The notes: generated by a model from the letters alone, not told the origin. A stretch of 64,000 nt of DNA from Flavipsychrobacter stenotrophus (GCF_002954265.1 NZ_PPSL01000001.1:186001-250000); one strand, 5' to 3'. Shown: positions 34,324-44,742, numbered from the stretch's first letter. Program-made: numbers and translations.

Positions 34324-35343
34324 TTATGACATCATTTTTTCCAGCTTCAGGAACCCGTCAGAAGGGTTTAGGTTTTCCCAGAGCATTTTGTATACAAATG
34401 TTGCTATTGGCAATGGTATGGAGAATTCTTTTGAGATAGATTGCATGCCGCGTGCCGCGTAGTAACCCTCCGCTACCATGTTCATTTCCAGCGTTGCCGC
34501 CTTAACCGAATAGCCCTTGCCTATCATAGTACCAAAGGTACGATTGCGGCTATGCAATGAATAACAAGTTACCAGTAAGTCGCCCAGGTAGGCACTTGTG
34601 TGGAAATCGGGGCGCTCATTAGAAGGGTGCACCTTCTCGAAATGGCTCTCCAGGAATCGGTACATCTCGCGGTAGCAATTAGTGATGTATACACTCAGGA
34701 AGTTGTCGCCATAATCTAATGCACGGGCAATACCTGCGCCTATGGCATATATGTTCTTTAACACTGCGGCATACTGTGCGCCCCATATGTCGTGGTTGTG
34801 TGTAGTATTAAGATAGGTGTTGTTGAACGCACTTGCCACAGCCTGTGTCAACTCATCATTGAGCCCTGAGAATGTAAGGTAAGAGAGCCTTTCATCAGCT
34901 ACTTCCTCGGCATGGCATGGCCCTGTGATGGAAATATATTTATCAATTGGCGTACCGAATTTGCTGGTTAGGAAGTCGTTGAGTAACAGGTTGCTATCGG
35001 GCAATATGCCCTTGATAGCGGAGATGATATTCTTCTGCTGCCATACGCTTTTATCGGCCTGCTCTATAACACCCTGGGCATAAGCAGAGGGTACAGCTAC
35101 CAATACAGTATCACACTTATCCAGCACATAACCGAGGTCGGCAGAAGGCATAATGGTCTCGGGCATAAAGCGAACCGATGTAAGGTAATGGGGATTGTGG
35201 TGGCGATTGGTGAGACCTTTGATAGCCTCTTCATTGCGTACCCACCAGTGAATGGCATGGCCATTATCTGTGAGTATCTTTGCCAGTGCTGTGCCCCAGC
35301 TACCATTACCTATTATACCTATTTGTCCCAGTTTACTGCTCAA
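34324..35343 (-). CDS. gpsA: NAD(P)H-dependent glycerol-3-phosphate dehydrogenase
   Basis: 339 residues. It reduces dihydroxyacetone phosphate to sn-glycerol 3-phosphate for phospholipid synthesis. The Rossmann motif GIIGNGSWGTALAKIL is near 9-24, and the substrate site is AVLKNIYAIGAGIARAL with SITGPCHAEEVA. The start appears to be TTG at 35343, since no in-frame ATG precedes the nucleotide-binding loop. It stands alone with the efflux adaptor 99 bp upstream. Confidence 0.93.
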   Translation of the reverse strand: MSSKLGQIGIIGNGSWGTALAKILTDNGHAIHWWVRNEEAIKGLTNRHHNPHYLTSVRFMPETIMPSADLGYVLDKCDTVLVAVPSAYAQGVIEQADKSVWQQKNIISAIKGILPDSNLLLNDFLTSKFGTPIDKYISITGPCHAEEVADERLSYLTFSGLNDELTQAVASAFNNTYLNTTHNHDIWGAQYAAVLKNIYAIGAGIARALDYGDNFLSVYITNCYREMYRFLESHFEKVHPSNERPDFHTSAYLGDLLVTCYSLHSRNRTFGTMIGKGYSVKAATLEMNMVAEGYYAARGMQSISKEFSIPLPIATFVYKMLWENLNPSDGFLKLEKMMS

Positions 35344-35442
35344 GATATGTTGTGTTATAGTAACTTAAAAATAGTGTTTTATCTACAATTGGCATAGTTA
35401 GCCAGATGTGATTTTCAAGGAGAACTCTAGATTTGCGGGAGT

Positions 35443-36801
35443 TTATTCTTTTGCCTTGGCGTCGAACAACTCATCTTTACCTACAGGTTTTACTTTGCTC
35501 TTATCCGATAGCAGACGAGCAATAGCGCCATATGGAGCTATAACTACTTCTTCGTTTTCTTTAAGGCCGCCGGTTATTTCAAGATAAGTATTGTCCTGTA
35601 GTCCTGTCTTTACATCGCGCAGGCTTACCTGCTGGGTTTTGCTGTCGTAGACAAATACTACCTGTCTTACTTTATCCACTATCTTGTTCTCCGCGTTCTT
35701 CTTTATTACACTGTCAGACCATTCGCGGGTAGTAACGGCATTAACGGGTACGGAAAGGATGTTGGTCTGCCTGTTGGTCTGTATCTCTACTGATGATGAC
35801 ATACCAGGCTTGAACGGGAACTTGCCCTTAGGCAGGGTAGCTGTAAGATCGGCATAACTTGATGGTAAGATAAGAATGTGTACGGTATAATTAGTTACCT
35901 GGTCGCTGGTAGAAGTAACCGTTGTTTTGGCGCTAACGGCTATCTTAGATACTACACCGGTGAACTTACGGTTGCGGTAAGCATCTGTTTCTACCATTGT
36001 GGTGTCGCCAATTTTTACCTTGGTAATGTCTGTTTCGCTTACATCTACACGCACTTCAAGTCGGCTCATATCTGCTATGGTCAGCATCTCGGTACCGGCA
36101 TACTGTGCAGTACCTACCACGCGCTCACCACGCTTAACATTGAGCTGTGATATGATGCCCGATGTAGGGGCAATGATAGTAGTTTTCAACAGATTTTCAT
36201 GTGCCTGGTTAAGGCTTGCCTGTGCACCTACAATGCCGTACTGTCCGCCCGATGTGCTTGCTTTAGCGGCATCCCAGGTGGCTTGCGCAGATTTGAACGA
36301 AGCCTGACTTTGTTCAAATTCGAGTGACGAGATCACTTTATCCTGGAACAATTTCTTGTTTCTGTCGTAAGTGCTTTTGGCAAGGTCGTACTGAGATTCA
36401 GCCTGTGCCATCATCTGCTTGGTATTGTTGGCCGAAGCACGTGTCTGCTCTACAGAAGCCTGTGCCTGGTTGACCAATGATGAGTAAATGGCAGGATTGA
36501 TCTTTACCAACACATCGCCTTTGTGCACACTGTCGCCTTCCTGTATGTTGAGCACGGTGATCTCACCACTCACTTCAGGAGCAATTTTCACTTCTGTTTC
36601 GGGGTATATCTTACCCGTGGCGGTAACGATCTCGGTAATAGTATGACGGGCCACCTTGTCTATCTGCACCTTTGTAACGTCCTTATCTCCCTTGTTGGTT
36701 ACCGCAACAATAATGATAATAGCTACTACCCCCAATCCTGCCAACCACCAGTATTTTTTACTTTTCTTTTTTTTCTGTTCTGTTCCAGGTGCGCTGTCCA
36801 T
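35443..36801 (-). CDS. RND/ABC efflux periplasmic adaptor (HlyD family)
   Basis: 452 residues. A membrane anchor (KYWWLAGLGVVAIIIIVAVTNKG, near 17-39) is followed by a lipoyl-like half (VSGEITVLNIQEGDSVHKGDVLVKIN), a long coiled-coil hairpin (about 105-190) and the second lipoyl half (APTSGIISQLNVKRGERV). Beta-barrel and membrane-proximal domains follow. It would link an inner-membrane pump to an outer-membrane channel. The usual partner genes are not adjacent, so it is orphaned or the operon is split. Confidence 0.87.
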   Translation of the reverse strand: MDSAPGTEQKKKKSKKYWWLAGLGVVAIIIIVAVTNKGDKDVTKVQIDKVARHTITEIVTATGKIYPETEVKIAPEVSGEITVLNIQEGDSVHKGDVLVKINPAIYSSLVNQAQASVEQTRASANNTKQMMAQAESQYDLAKSTYDRNKKLFQDKVISSLEFEQSQASFKSAQATWDAAKASTSGGQYGIVGAQASLNQAHENLLKTTIIAPTSGIISQLNVKRGERVVGTAQYAGTEMLTIADMSRLEVRVDVSETDITKVKIGDTTMVETDAYRNRKFTGVVSKIAVSAKTTVTSTSDQVTNYTVHILILPSSYADLTATLPKGKFPFKPGMSSSVEIQTNRQTNILSVPVNAVTTREWSDSVIKKNAENKIVDKVRQVVFVYDSKTQQVSLRDVKTGLQDNTYLEITGGLKENEEVVIAPYGAIARLLSDKSKVKPVGKDELFDAKAKE

Positions 36802-36898
36802 TGTATTTGATTATGTCAAAAAAGTTAAAAGGAAGTAGTCGTAATTGGTTGCCCGAAATGATTACGAACTAAAGTTACAAATTACAATTATTGCATCA

Positions 36899-38998
36899 CT
36901 ATTTTACTTCACTTCCGTTATCGGCAGTTTGCAGGGGAGATACAAATATCAGTTTGCCATCAGCATTCTGCGCCATCAGTATCATACCATTGCTTTCTAT
37001 GCCTCTCATCTTACGTGGCGCCAGGTTGGCTACTACGCTTACCTGCTTGCCTATGATCTCCTCAGGAGCGAAGTGCAATGCTATACCCGATACAATGGTT
37101 CTTACTTCAGTACCCATATCCACTTCCAGCTTCAGCAGCTTATCAGCTTTTTCTACCTTTTCTGCTTTAATGATAGTACCTACACGCAGGTCTATTTTAG
37201 CGAAATCATCGAAGGTGATGATCTCTTTTGCTACTGCCAATGGCGTTTCTGCCTCGCTTACTGTTGTTGGTTTATTTTCCACTATCTGTTGGGTTGCTTT
37301 CTTTAAATTCTCTCTTAATTTTTCTACCTGTGCGGTTACTTCTTCATCCTCTATTTTGCGGAACAATAGTTCCGGCGCAAGGAGGGGATAGTTAACCTTC
37401 AGCAGATCTATGCGTCCTGCATTCTCCCAATCGAGCATACGCGGCACCACCTTCATTTTTTTACACATTTTGGTGGCGGTATATGGTAGGAACGGGTTGA
37501 GCAAAATGGCCAGATTAGCTGTAAGCTGCAAACACAGGTGCATACATATATCTATGCGCTTCTGGTTCTGCTCCTGAAGCTCAGGCGTCTTAGCCAGTGT
37601 CCAAGGGGCATTATCCTGCAGGTATTTATTGCCTTTACGGGCAAGGTCTATTACTTCTGCCAGTCCTTCGCGGAACTTGTATCCTTCTATTGCATTTTCT
37701 ACTTTGGTCTTCGCATCCTTTATATCAGCTATAAGGGCGTTGTCCATTTCATTCATTGCATCGGCATGCAGTGCAGGCACGCGGCCCTTACACAGCTTAT
37801 GCATTAGTACAAATGCACGGTTCTCAAAGTTGCCCAATACAGCAGAGAGCTCGTTGTTCACCCTATCCTGAAAATCTTTCCAGGTAAAGTCATTGTCCTT
37901 ACTTTCCGGAGCATTGGCGCAGAGTACGTAACGCAATGCATCCTGCTGATCGGGGAAGTCTTTCAGATATTCGTCTACCCACACCGCCCAGTTGCGCGAT
38001 GTAGACACTTTTTCTCCTTCTATATTCAGGAACTCATTGGCAGGTACATTTTCCGGTAACACAAATCCACCGTGCGCCTTAAGCATAGCAGGGAATATGA
38101 TGCAATGGAAAACGATATTGTCCTTGCCGATAAAGTGTACCAGCTTGGTATCTTCCTGACACCAGTAGTCGGCCCACTGATTGGTCAATTCTTTGGTTGC
38201 GCTGATGTAACCTATAGGTGCATCAAACCATACATACAGCACCTTGCCATTAGCGCCGGGCAGCGGAACGGGTACGCCCCAGCTACTGTCGCGGGTCATA
38301 GCGCGTGGTTGCAGGCCACTATCGAGCCAGCTTTTGCACTGTCCGTAAACGTTAGATTTCCATTCGTCCTTCTTGCCTACAACTATCCATTCCTTCAAAA
38401 AGTCTTCATACTTATTGAGCGGGAAGTACCAGTGTGTTGTTGGCTTCTTTACCAGTGGACTATTACTCAGTGCGCTGCGTGGGTTGATGAGCTGCTCGGG
38501 AGAGAGGGTAGAGCCACACTTTTCGCACTGGTCGCCGTAGGCATTAGGGTTGGAACATACAGGGCATGTACCTACAATGTATCTGTCGGCAAGGAACACA
38601 TCCTTCTCGGCATCGTAGTACTGCTCGCTTTCGCGCTCTTCAAATGCACCATCGTCGTAAAGCTTCTTAAAGAATGCCTGCGATGTTTCTTTATGAGTAG
38701 GATTGCTGGTGCGGCTATAGATATCGAAGCTGATACCCATACCATCGAAGCTGTCCTTTATGATCGTATTGTATTTGTCTACTACGTCTTGTGGGGTAAC
38801 ACCCTCGCGCATGGCACGAATGGTGATAGGCACACCGTGCTCATCGCTGCCACAAATGAATTTTACATCTCTTTTCTGCGCACGCTGATAGCGCACATAT
38901 ATATCGGCGGGTAAATAACAGCCTGCCAGATGGCCAATATGTACTGGTCCGTTGGCATAAGGAAGGGCTGCGGTAACTAAATGACGTTTGAACTCCAT
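36899..38998 (-). CDS. metG: Methionyl-tRNA synthetase
   Basis: 699 residues. HIGH-type motif [14 protein letters not shown] (near 14-27), zinc knuckles [18 protein letters not shown], and [11 protein letters not shown] in place of KMSKS. The C-terminus carries the appended tRNA-binding OB domain ([31 protein letters not shown]). It charges tRNA-Met for initiation and elongation. Bacteroidota enzymes commonly have KxSTSRNWA. It stands alone, with a 583-bp gap upstream. Confidence 0.97.
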   Translation of the reverse strand: MEFKRHLVTAALPYANGPVHIGHLAGCYLPADIYVRYQRAQKRDVKFICGSDEHGVPITIRAMREGVTPQDVVDKYNTIIKDSFDGMGISFDIYSRTSNPTHKETSQAFFKKLYDDGAFEERESEQYYDAEKDVFLADRYIVGTCPVCSNPNAYGDQCEKCGSTLSPEQLINPRSALSNSPLVKKPTTHWYFPLNKYEDFLKEWIVVGKKDEWKSNVYGQCKSWLDSGLQPRAMTRDSSWGVPVPLPGANGKVLYVWFDAPIGYISATKELTNQWADYWCQEDTKLVHFIGKDNIVFHCIIFPAMLKAHGGFVLPENVPANEFLNIEGEKVSTSRNWAVWVDEYLKDFPDQQDALRYVLCANAPESKDNDFTWKDFQDRVNNELSAVLGNFENRAFVLMHKLCKGRVPALHADAMNEMDNALIADIKDAKTKVENAIEGYKFREGLAEVIDLARKGNKYLQDNAPWTLAKTPELQEQNQKRIDICMHLCLQLTANLAILLNPFLPYTATKMCKKMKVVPRMLDWENAGRIDLLKVNYPLLAPELLFRKIEDEEVTAQVEKLRENLKKATQQIVENKPTTVSEAETPLAVAKEIITFDDFAKIDLRVGTIIKAEKVEKADKLLKLEVDMGTEVRTIVSGIALHFAPEEIIGKQVSVVANLAPRKMRGIESNGMILMAQNADGKLIFVSPLQTADNGSEVK

Positions 38999-39581
38999 AA
39001 TTAAGGTGCAAGATAATAAAAAAAGAGCGGGGGGACTGTTGTCTGAACCACAGATTTAGCTGTCTGAATCACAGATTTTAAAAGGATTGCTCAGATTTCA
39101 CAGATTCAGTGAGTCTGTGTTGATATTTGGTGAATTTTAAAAGTGGCATTTTTTTATTGTTTGCGGAAGTTTTATTTAAGGTTTTTGGGCTGTATTTGTT
39201 TGTAGGTAAGGGTTTCGTGGTGTTTTAACAAATTTCCAAAAACTTCCACTTTTTTCTACTCTCTTCCACTTTTTTTCAGTTGCTTAGTCCCTGAATTTGT
39301 TTACATGTGGATTGTCTGAACCATGATTCGCCTGATTGAAGGATAGACATGATTCTATTTTTATGTAATTGTAGTGCAAATTAGCAGATAGAAATGCACC
39401 TGCCAAATAAAGATATTCACAAAAATGTGGATAAGTGGTGCTAATGATCGGTGACTCATTCCGTTATGGAGTTTACTTGAAGTGAGGTATATTTTCTGCA
39501 TGAATGTGATCGATAACCAGCAAGGATAATGGTCATAAGAGAATTTTATGTTAGCTTAGAGTACCAATCGAACTAAACTCT
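38999..39581. other. Long gap with three kinds of repeats
   Basis: 583 bp without a gene. It holds TGTCTGAAccACAGATTT-like units at 39040-39058 and 39061-39079, with a weaker relative at 39313. A 33-bp block at 39141-39173 is shared with 61511-61543 at about 30 of 33 positions. Four TTCCA/TTCTA pentamers occur at exact 10-bp spacing at 39234-39268. Upstream genes are metG (minus) and an unknown secreted protein (plus). Confidence 0.6.
39234..39268. promoter_or_regulatory. Four pentamers at 10-bp spacing, MraZ-box-like
   Basis: TTCCA, TTCCA, TTCTA and TTCCA at 39234, 39244, 39254 and 39264 read on the minus strand as TGGAA/TAGAA with 5-bp spacers. MraZ boxes are short TGGGN repeats with the same 10-bp periodicity. 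No mraZ gene lies in the window. Confidence 0.35.
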
Positions 39582-40625
39582 ATGAAAATTTACTTTCTTC
39601 TGCTGGCAGTATTTTTTTCGGCGGAAATGTCTGCCCAAATGCATATCACCGAACAAAATAGCTGGCCTGTCGTTTTAGATAATACTACGCCGGTAAACAC
39701 CCTTATAAAACGCTTTGAAGGTGACTGGAAGTGGGTACAAACCAATAAATTTTATTGGATAGGATATACAGATCTTATGTATTCTATCGCCGCAAAAAGA
39801 AATGTTGCAATTAAACCATTACTAAATTTTATTAACACCACTAAGAATCGACATGCTAAATGGGGAGCTATTTGTACGATTCATCTGATTGGTATCAACA
39901 GTGAAATTGCCGGAAGGGAAACTGAGGAATTTACTAATTTGTCTGCACGAAATGCCCTACTGTCATTGCTAAGTGACACGAGTTTACAGGCGGGTATTAT
40001 AGAGTTACTGATCAGAGATCCACGTTATAGTGACATTCCAATTGTTATGAATGTAATGAGGAACTCAAAAGGGGATACCTGGGCACTCAATAACTACCTA
40101 ACGATATTCCCAATAGACCTACCAGTTGGTCAGGAAATCCCTAAAGAATTTGACCAGTCAGTTAAAATACAGAACCCTGACAAAGGAGCTTATGAGGATG
40201 TGGCAAATCACTTACCATTGATATTAAACGCAATTAGTAATTCTCATTCAGATACTTTTTTTGTTGATCAAACATTACTCTGCAAAAATTTGTGGGGAAA
40301 CCGGGCACATAGTCTGGTAGACTTCAAAAATGTAGAAGATTCGACAATTAATGGCCTTCATGAACCTTCAGCATATGTAAAAATCAGAGATTTTTTATAT
40401 GATCTCACCGGGGTGGACTATTGCGAAATCGGTAATAAACTACAATACTACGTTGATGGGAATAAGGTATTTATCTGTACGCAGGAAACTGCAAAAAAGA
40501 GGCTTTTGTCCTGGTGGACGCATCTGCTACCCCAGCAACGGAAATTGTACAGCAGAAATCTAAGGGTTGCAGACGATCCTTCTGCTCAAAAGGTGGGATA
40601 TTTACAACCGCCTACTACTAATTGA
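39582..40625 (+). CDS. Secreted protein of unknown function
   Basis: 347 residues. A signal peptide (MKIYFLLLAVFFSAEMSAQ) is clear. The middle (about 60-180) is helical and alternates like HEAT repeats (RHAKWGAICTIHLIG, NALLSLLSDTSLQAGIIELLI, YSDIPIVMNVMRNS), and the C-terminus is mixed with no known domain. Codon usage and composition look like its neighbours. It is a lone gene, so no function is offered. Confidence 0.6.
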   Translation: MKIYFLLLAVFFSAEMSAQMHITEQNSWPVVLDNTTPVNTLIKRFEGDWKWVQTNKFYWIGYTDLMYSIAAKRNVAIKPLLNFINTTKNRHAKWGAICTIHLIGINSEIAGRETEEFTNLSARNALLSLLSDTSLQAGIIELLIRDPRYSDIPIVMNVMRNSKGDTWALNNYLTIFPIDLPVGQEIPKEFDQSVKIQNPDKGAYEDVANHLPLILNAISNSHSDTFFVDQTLLCKNLWGNRAHSLVDFKNVEDSTINGLHEPSAYVKIRDFLYDLTGVDYCEIGNKLQYYVDGNKVFICTQETAKKRLLSWWTHLLPQQRKLYSRNLRVADDPSAQKVGYLQPPTTN

Positions 40626-40707
40626 AAATCTCCAGAAGGTTCGTTCATTTTTGAAATCTATGATTCAGACAAGAACCAGTAACTTTATTCTATAAAAGCA
40701 ACCAACC

Positions 40708-41001
40708 ATGAAACGCCTTTCTTTAATTCTGACAGTACTCTTTTTATCAACGCTTAGTTATGGGCAGTTGGGTAGTGCGGCCGGGGTAGGGGCAGCAGCT
40801 AAGGCCGGCGCATTGAGTGAAGTGATGGAAGATTCAATGAAAGACAAGTCGCTCATAGATACTACAGCGGTGCATAATCCGGCAGGCGACAAGGGTACTA
40901 AAAGAAGCAATTTTGTATTGTTCACCAGTGCAGGTGTACTTATAGCAGTTGTTGTAGCACTTGCGGCAAGGAGGAGGAGAAACGCAGTGGGGCAGTCTTA
41001 G
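40708..41001 (+). CDS. Small secreted membrane-anchored protein
   Basis: 97 residues. A signal peptide (MKRLSLILTVLFLSTLSYGQ), a Gly/Ala-rich stretch (GSAAGVGAAAKAGA), a charged middle and one membrane helix near the C-terminus (FVLFTSAGVLIAVVVALAA) before RRRRNA. The layout, with a positive cytoplasmic end, predicts a type I membrane protein. The family is not recognised. It ends 19 bp before the convergent PIN toxin gene. Confidence 0.55.
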   Translation: MKRLSLILTVLFLSTLSYGQLGSAAGVGAAAKAGALSEVMEDSMKDKSLIDTTAVHNPAGDKGTKRSNFVLFTSAGVLIAVVVALAARRRRNAVGQS

Positions 41002-41019
41002 GGCTGAGCGGGTACCACT

Positions 41020-41436
41020 TTACTTTCGATAAGTTTCCCAATATTCTTTTGGACTGACAATTTGGGGTTGCTTATAATTTCGGAAGGTAAAATCGGCAGT
41101 ATTACCTGTAATGAGAAAGTCTGCTTTGCTTTCATCTGCCAACTCAATAAACCTGTTGTCGTTAGGATCGTTGATAATAGTCAGCCTGATTTTGGGCGTA
41201 AATAGCGTAGCAATCTCTTCTATGGAAGCAAGTATACTTTCAGCTCTTGCTGTAAATCCTGGATACTTGGAAAACTTATCACGCTTTAAGACATTATGGT
41301 ATTCTTTTAATACTTCATCAGATATGCACCATTCAATATTGCGGTCAAGAAAAATATCGCTTACAACAAAGTAGGGATAGGACTTTTGAATAAGAGCAGA
41401 TACCAAAACATTTGTATCAATGATTATTCTCTGCAT
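41020..41436 (-). CDS. PIN-domain toxin
   Basis: 138 residues from ATG 41436; the frame is open further up but overlaps the antitoxin. It is a PIN nuclease: IIIDTNVLVSALI holds the first Asp (near 7), a Glu lies in DEVLKEYHNVL near 44, and NDPNDNRFIELADESKADFLITGNT holds the C-terminal acidic residues. Such toxins cut tRNA or mRNA. It overlaps the antitoxin gene by 20 nt, a normal arrangement for a toxin-antitoxin pair. Confidence 0.85.
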   Translation of the reverse strand: MQRIIIDTNVLVSALIQKSYPYFVVSDIFLDRNIEWCISDEVLKEYHNVLKRDKFSKYPGFTARAESILASIEEIATLFTPKIRLTIINDPNDNRFIELADESKADFLITGNTADFTFRNYKQPQIVSPKEYWETYRK

Positions 41437-41647
41437 CCTTTCTTGCTGCTTTAACTTCCTGATCAATTTCATCCATAGACATATCAGAGAGACCATATTT
41501 CTCCGCAAGTGCTACCGACCTATTTAGATTTTGCATTGCCAACTCTCTACTAATGATATCCACAAAATCAGAGAAAGCTAGATTACTGTTCTTAATGCCA
41601 AATTTATTGTATTCAATGTCCGATATAGAAATGTTCAGTGTTTTCAT
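41417..41647 (-). CDS. Antitoxin of the PIN module
   Basis: 76 residues from ATG 41647 (the upstream open frame has no signal and is less likely). It begins with a short beta strand (LNISISDIEY) and continues as helices (NSNLAFSDFVDIISRELAMQNLNRSVALAEKYG), resembling ribbon-helix-helix or AbrB-like antitoxins without being clearly one. The acidic C-terminus (SMDEIDQEVKAARKDAENNH) would plug the toxin active site. It precedes the toxin on the same strand, so the antitoxin is made first. Confidence 0.75.
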   Translation of the reverse strand: MKTLNISISDIEYNKFGIKNSNLAFSDFVDIISRELAMQNLNRSVALAEKYGLSDMSMDEIDQEVKAARKDAENNH

Positions 41648-41888
41648 TTCATGTATTGTTTGCTTCTCAAAGTTAAGAAACATTTGCTGTATATGGAACC
41701 TGTATACACTCCGACCAGTTAGTGGTTCAAGATGATATTTATTCACAAAAAAGCACCCTGAATGTGCGTCAGGGTGCTTGATAGAGGATACAGGATACTA
41801 AAATAAATTAGCTGGTCAGCTGTGTAAGTGATCAGCTAATTTATTGTTCGCATGGTGGTTATTATTAGTGCATTGAGCCAATAAATTA

Positions 41889-44378
41889 TTAGCCTTTCAA
41901 TCTCTTCTTTTCATCTTCCAAACCTGTTTGCCTTTGTCTTGCAGATTTTATCTGGCTGCTACCAAACTGGTAAGTAACGTTCAGTCTTACTGTGCGGCTT
42001 TCCCAGGTGCCATTGCCTTTAATGATCAGCCCGCTGAAATTGCTGTTGATGCGCCATGGAGATGCTGTTGCCAGCAGGTCGGTAGCAGATAGTTTAACTA
42101 TCAGTTTCTTGTTGAGGAATTTCTTCTGCAGGCCAATATCCAGGCTGCCCTGTGCATTGGTCTTACCCGTTGCACCCCATATGCCGGGGCCGTTGAACCA
42201 ACCACTGATCTCGGCAGTATATTCTTTGCCCAGTGTAAAGCTGTGCTGCATATAGGCACCGTAGGTCGGTATCTTCATAGTAAGGTTACGGTCAGTTATT
42301 TTTCCGCTATACGACTGGTAGTTGCCCCATACGCTTACATATCCCGTCCACCACTTCTTTATCATGAGTGGTGAGTTGATGCTGAAAGTATAGATATCTT
42401 GTGTTGCAAGGTTTTGCTGCTGCACGTAGGTTGCATTTTTTTTGGTTGTATCCAAAACCTGTACCGCGTAATCCTTTACATGGCTGTAGCCGATGGTTGT
42501 ATTGATGAAGCCCATGAACGTGTGGCTGATCTCATAATTATCGGTGTATTGTGGGCGGAGAAATGCATTACCCTTGTTGTAGGTCAGTTCATCCAATTTG
42601 AATTCGAACGGATTCAGGTCTTCGTAAGTTGGCCTGTCTATGCGCCTGCTGTAGGTAAAATTCAGGGTGTTGTTCTTGTTCAATGTCCAGGTTAGTGCCC
42701 CACTAGGAAAGAGATTGAGGTAGGTGCGCTTTACATCATCATCATTCTGCTTTATGCTGTCAGCTCTTGTTAATTTTCCTTCGCTATTGGTTTGCTCAGC
42801 ACGCACACCTGCCTGCAAGCTCCATTTTTCAGAAAACTGACGGTTGTAGTTTACATAGGCCGCATTCACATTTTCTGTATATTCAAACTTATTGCTTCGG
42901 TCCATCACCTTTACATCTACATTGTTGTAAACGTTGAAGAAGTCGAACGTGTTGCGGGTCTTTACATAAGAGAATTTGAGGCCATAGCCTAGCTTCCCTT
43001 TCCACAGGTTCTGTTCGCCATCACCTTTTAGTGAGTAAATATCAATATTCACCGGGGTGATGTTTTTGTAGGTAAAGGTGTCTACAGTGCCATTTGCATT
43101 GTCGTAATAGTTTGGCTGGTAGCTGCTGTGGCGGCTTATGAATGTACCGTAGTCGGCATCAATATTGAACTCTTTACCGTTGGTGTCTACAAAGCGGTAA
43201 TTGAAATTAAGGTTACTGTTGGTACTGGCGCCCGGTATTTTGTTGTAGGCGCGGAGTGTTTTAAGGTAATCGCCCTTTGTGCCATTTGGCCCCTCTTCAT
43301 ATATTTTGGTAGTGCCGGTACTGCTCCATGTGCCGTCGCTTATTGCTGTCGTTGCTATTACACCAATGGTGGTCGTTCTGTTCACAAAATAGTCTGCACC
43401 TGCTTTCAGGTTAGTGTTGTTATTGTTGGTTAGCTGCACCGTGTGCGGATCGAAGATGATGTTATTAGAGGTACGGTAGAGATTCTGGTCGTTCTGATAG
43501 ATACCGCCATTGTAGCTGGCGTTACCGAAAACATTCAGCTTTTTGTCGCGGTAGTTCAAGTTTACTGCGGCATTTTCCTTCATGCGTATGCCCTGGTTCA
43601 AACCTGCGTTGATACTTCCGTTAGTGCCTATTTTCTTGTTCTTTTTCAGCTTGATATTGACAATACCTGCATTACCTGCTGCATCATATTTGGCACTTGG
43701 GTTGCTGATCATTTCTATGGCTTCAATGTCGCTGCTGTTTATACTCTTCAGGTAAGAAGCAAGGCTTGCCGCATCCAGCTGAGATGGTTTACCATCTATG
43801 TATATCTTCACGCCGTTCTTGCCGCGCATGCTTATGTTGTCATTGTTGTCTACCTGCATGCCGGGGCTTTTGCGCAGTAGTTCCAACGCATTGCTACCGG
43901 TGGCATTGATACTGTTCTCTACATTGAACACAGTTTTGTCGGCCTTGATCTCAATCATGGGTTTGCGCGCCACCACAGATGCATCTTTAAGTTTTACGGT
44001 GCTGCTTTGCAATGTAACTGCAGGTGCGGTGAATGGTGAACCATCTGTAAGTGTAAATGGTGCTGTCCATGAATCGGTGAAACCGATGTTGGTGTAGCGC
44101 AGCAGGTAATTGCCGGCAGGCACAGCCATTTCAAAAGAGCCCTTTTCGTCTGATAGTTCTGTTTTTATCACACTACTGTCTGTTGCTTTAAGCAGCATAA
44201 TAGTAGCCATTGACAGAGCGGCGTTGTCTTTATCCTTTACAGTGCCGGTTACTTTACCCATTGTCTGGGCAAAGCTACCGGTGGATAGCGCCACCAAAGC
44301 TAAAAGCATTGATAACGACTTGCGTGTTTTCGAGTGGTGAATAGTATTTGTTTTCTGCATAGGTGGTGTGTGTTTCAT
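41889..44378 (-). CDS. TonB-dependent outer-membrane receptor-like protein (OMP_b-brl_3)
   Basis: 829 residues. The signal peptide begins after an extra Met-rich start, and the second Met (MQKTNTIHHSKTRKS) may be the real one. CarboxypepD_reg-like domain near 40-125 (GKVTGTVKDKDNAALSMATIMLLKATDSSVIKTELSD), a plug near 130-250 (GSNALELLRKSPGMQVDNNDNISMRGKNGVKIYIDGK), and a C-terminal barrel with aromatic turns ending in VTYQFGSSQIKSA. It likely takes up a large substrate through the outer membrane. The ECF sigma/anti-sigma pair lies just upstream, but 364 bp and a terminator separate them. Confidence 0.85.
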   Translation of the reverse strand: MKHTPPMQKTNTIHHSKTRKSLSMLLALVALSTGSFAQTMGKVTGTVKDKDNAALSMATIMLLKATDSSVIKTELSDEKGSFEMAVPAGNYLLRYTNIGFTDSWTAPFTLTDGSPFTAPAVTLQSSTVKLKDASVVARKPMIEIKADKTVFNVENSINATGSNALELLRKSPGMQVDNNDNISMRGKNGVKIYIDGKPSQLDAASLASYLKSINSSDIEAIEMISNPSAKYDAAGNAGIVNIKLKKNKKIGTNGSINAGLNQGIRMKENAAVNLNYRDKKLNVFGNASYNGGIYQNDQNLYRTSNNIIFDPHTVQLTNNNNTNLKAGADYFVNRTTTIGVIATTAISDGTWSSTGTTKIYEEGPNGTKGDYLKTLRAYNKIPGASTNSNLNFNYRFVDTNGKEFNIDADYGTFISRHSSYQPNYYDNANGTVDTFTYKNITPVNIDIYSLKGDGEQNLWKGKLGYGLKFSYVKTRNTFDFFNVYNNVDVKVMDRSNKFEYTENVNAAYVNYNRQFSEKWSLQAGVRAEQTNSEGKLTRADSIKQNDDDVKRTYLNLFPSGALTWTLNKNNTLNFTYSRRIDRPTYEDLNPFEFKLDELTYNKGNAFLRPQYTDNYEISHTFMGFINTTIGYSHVKDYAVQVLDTTKKNATYVQQQNLATQDIYTFSINSPLMIKKWWTGYVSVWGNYQSYSGKITDRNLTMKIPTYGAYMQHSFTLGKEYTAEISGWFNGPGIWGATGKTNAQGSLDIGLQKKFLNKKLIVKLSATDLLATASPWRINSNFSGLIIKGNGTWESRTVRLNVTYQFGSSQIKSARQRQTGLEDEKKRLKG

Positions 44379-44742
44379 GTTACTACTTGTTAGTAGTTGA
44401 TTTGAGCAAAATGTTACAGGGGCTGTGAAAATAAATTGCTGCTATCGCCCTTCATTTGACTACAATTAGTAGTTTGTGGTTACAACAACAAGACAAAAGT
44501 GGTGAGAAAATGGATATCAAAAAATCGATTTAAGATTAATTAACCGATTTTGGCGGTAAATACCCCTTTTGGGTGGATGGATAAAAAGTTAAAATATTTT
44601 GACTGAATAAGAAAAGGGGGATATTTCGAGTGAAAATGGCTGTGGTGGCTGCGTTACCTTATTTCTTTTAGTTAAAAATACCCAATAAAAAAGCGACTTC
44701 TTTGTGAGCAGTCGCTTTCAATTCTGTTTCGTTATCTAATAA
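44379..44742. other. Gap between receptor and sigma operon
   Basis: 364 bp with no gene. The receptor promoter should lie here, but no clear TAnnTTTG is near its start. The only certain structure is the terminator of the sigma operon at 44690-44718. Confidence 0.5.
44690..44718 (-). terminator. Terminator of the sigma/anti-sigma operon
   Basis: AAAGCGACT (44690-44698) pairs with AGTCGCTTT (44710-44718), 11-nt loop. On the minus strand the hairpin is followed by TTTTTATT, as expected for rho-independent termination. Confidence 0.8.

Noticed and set aside
38999-39581. Riboswitch or leader peptide upstream of metG
   Set aside because: I see no conserved aptamer core or Met-rich leader. The gap is explained by repeats and boxes.
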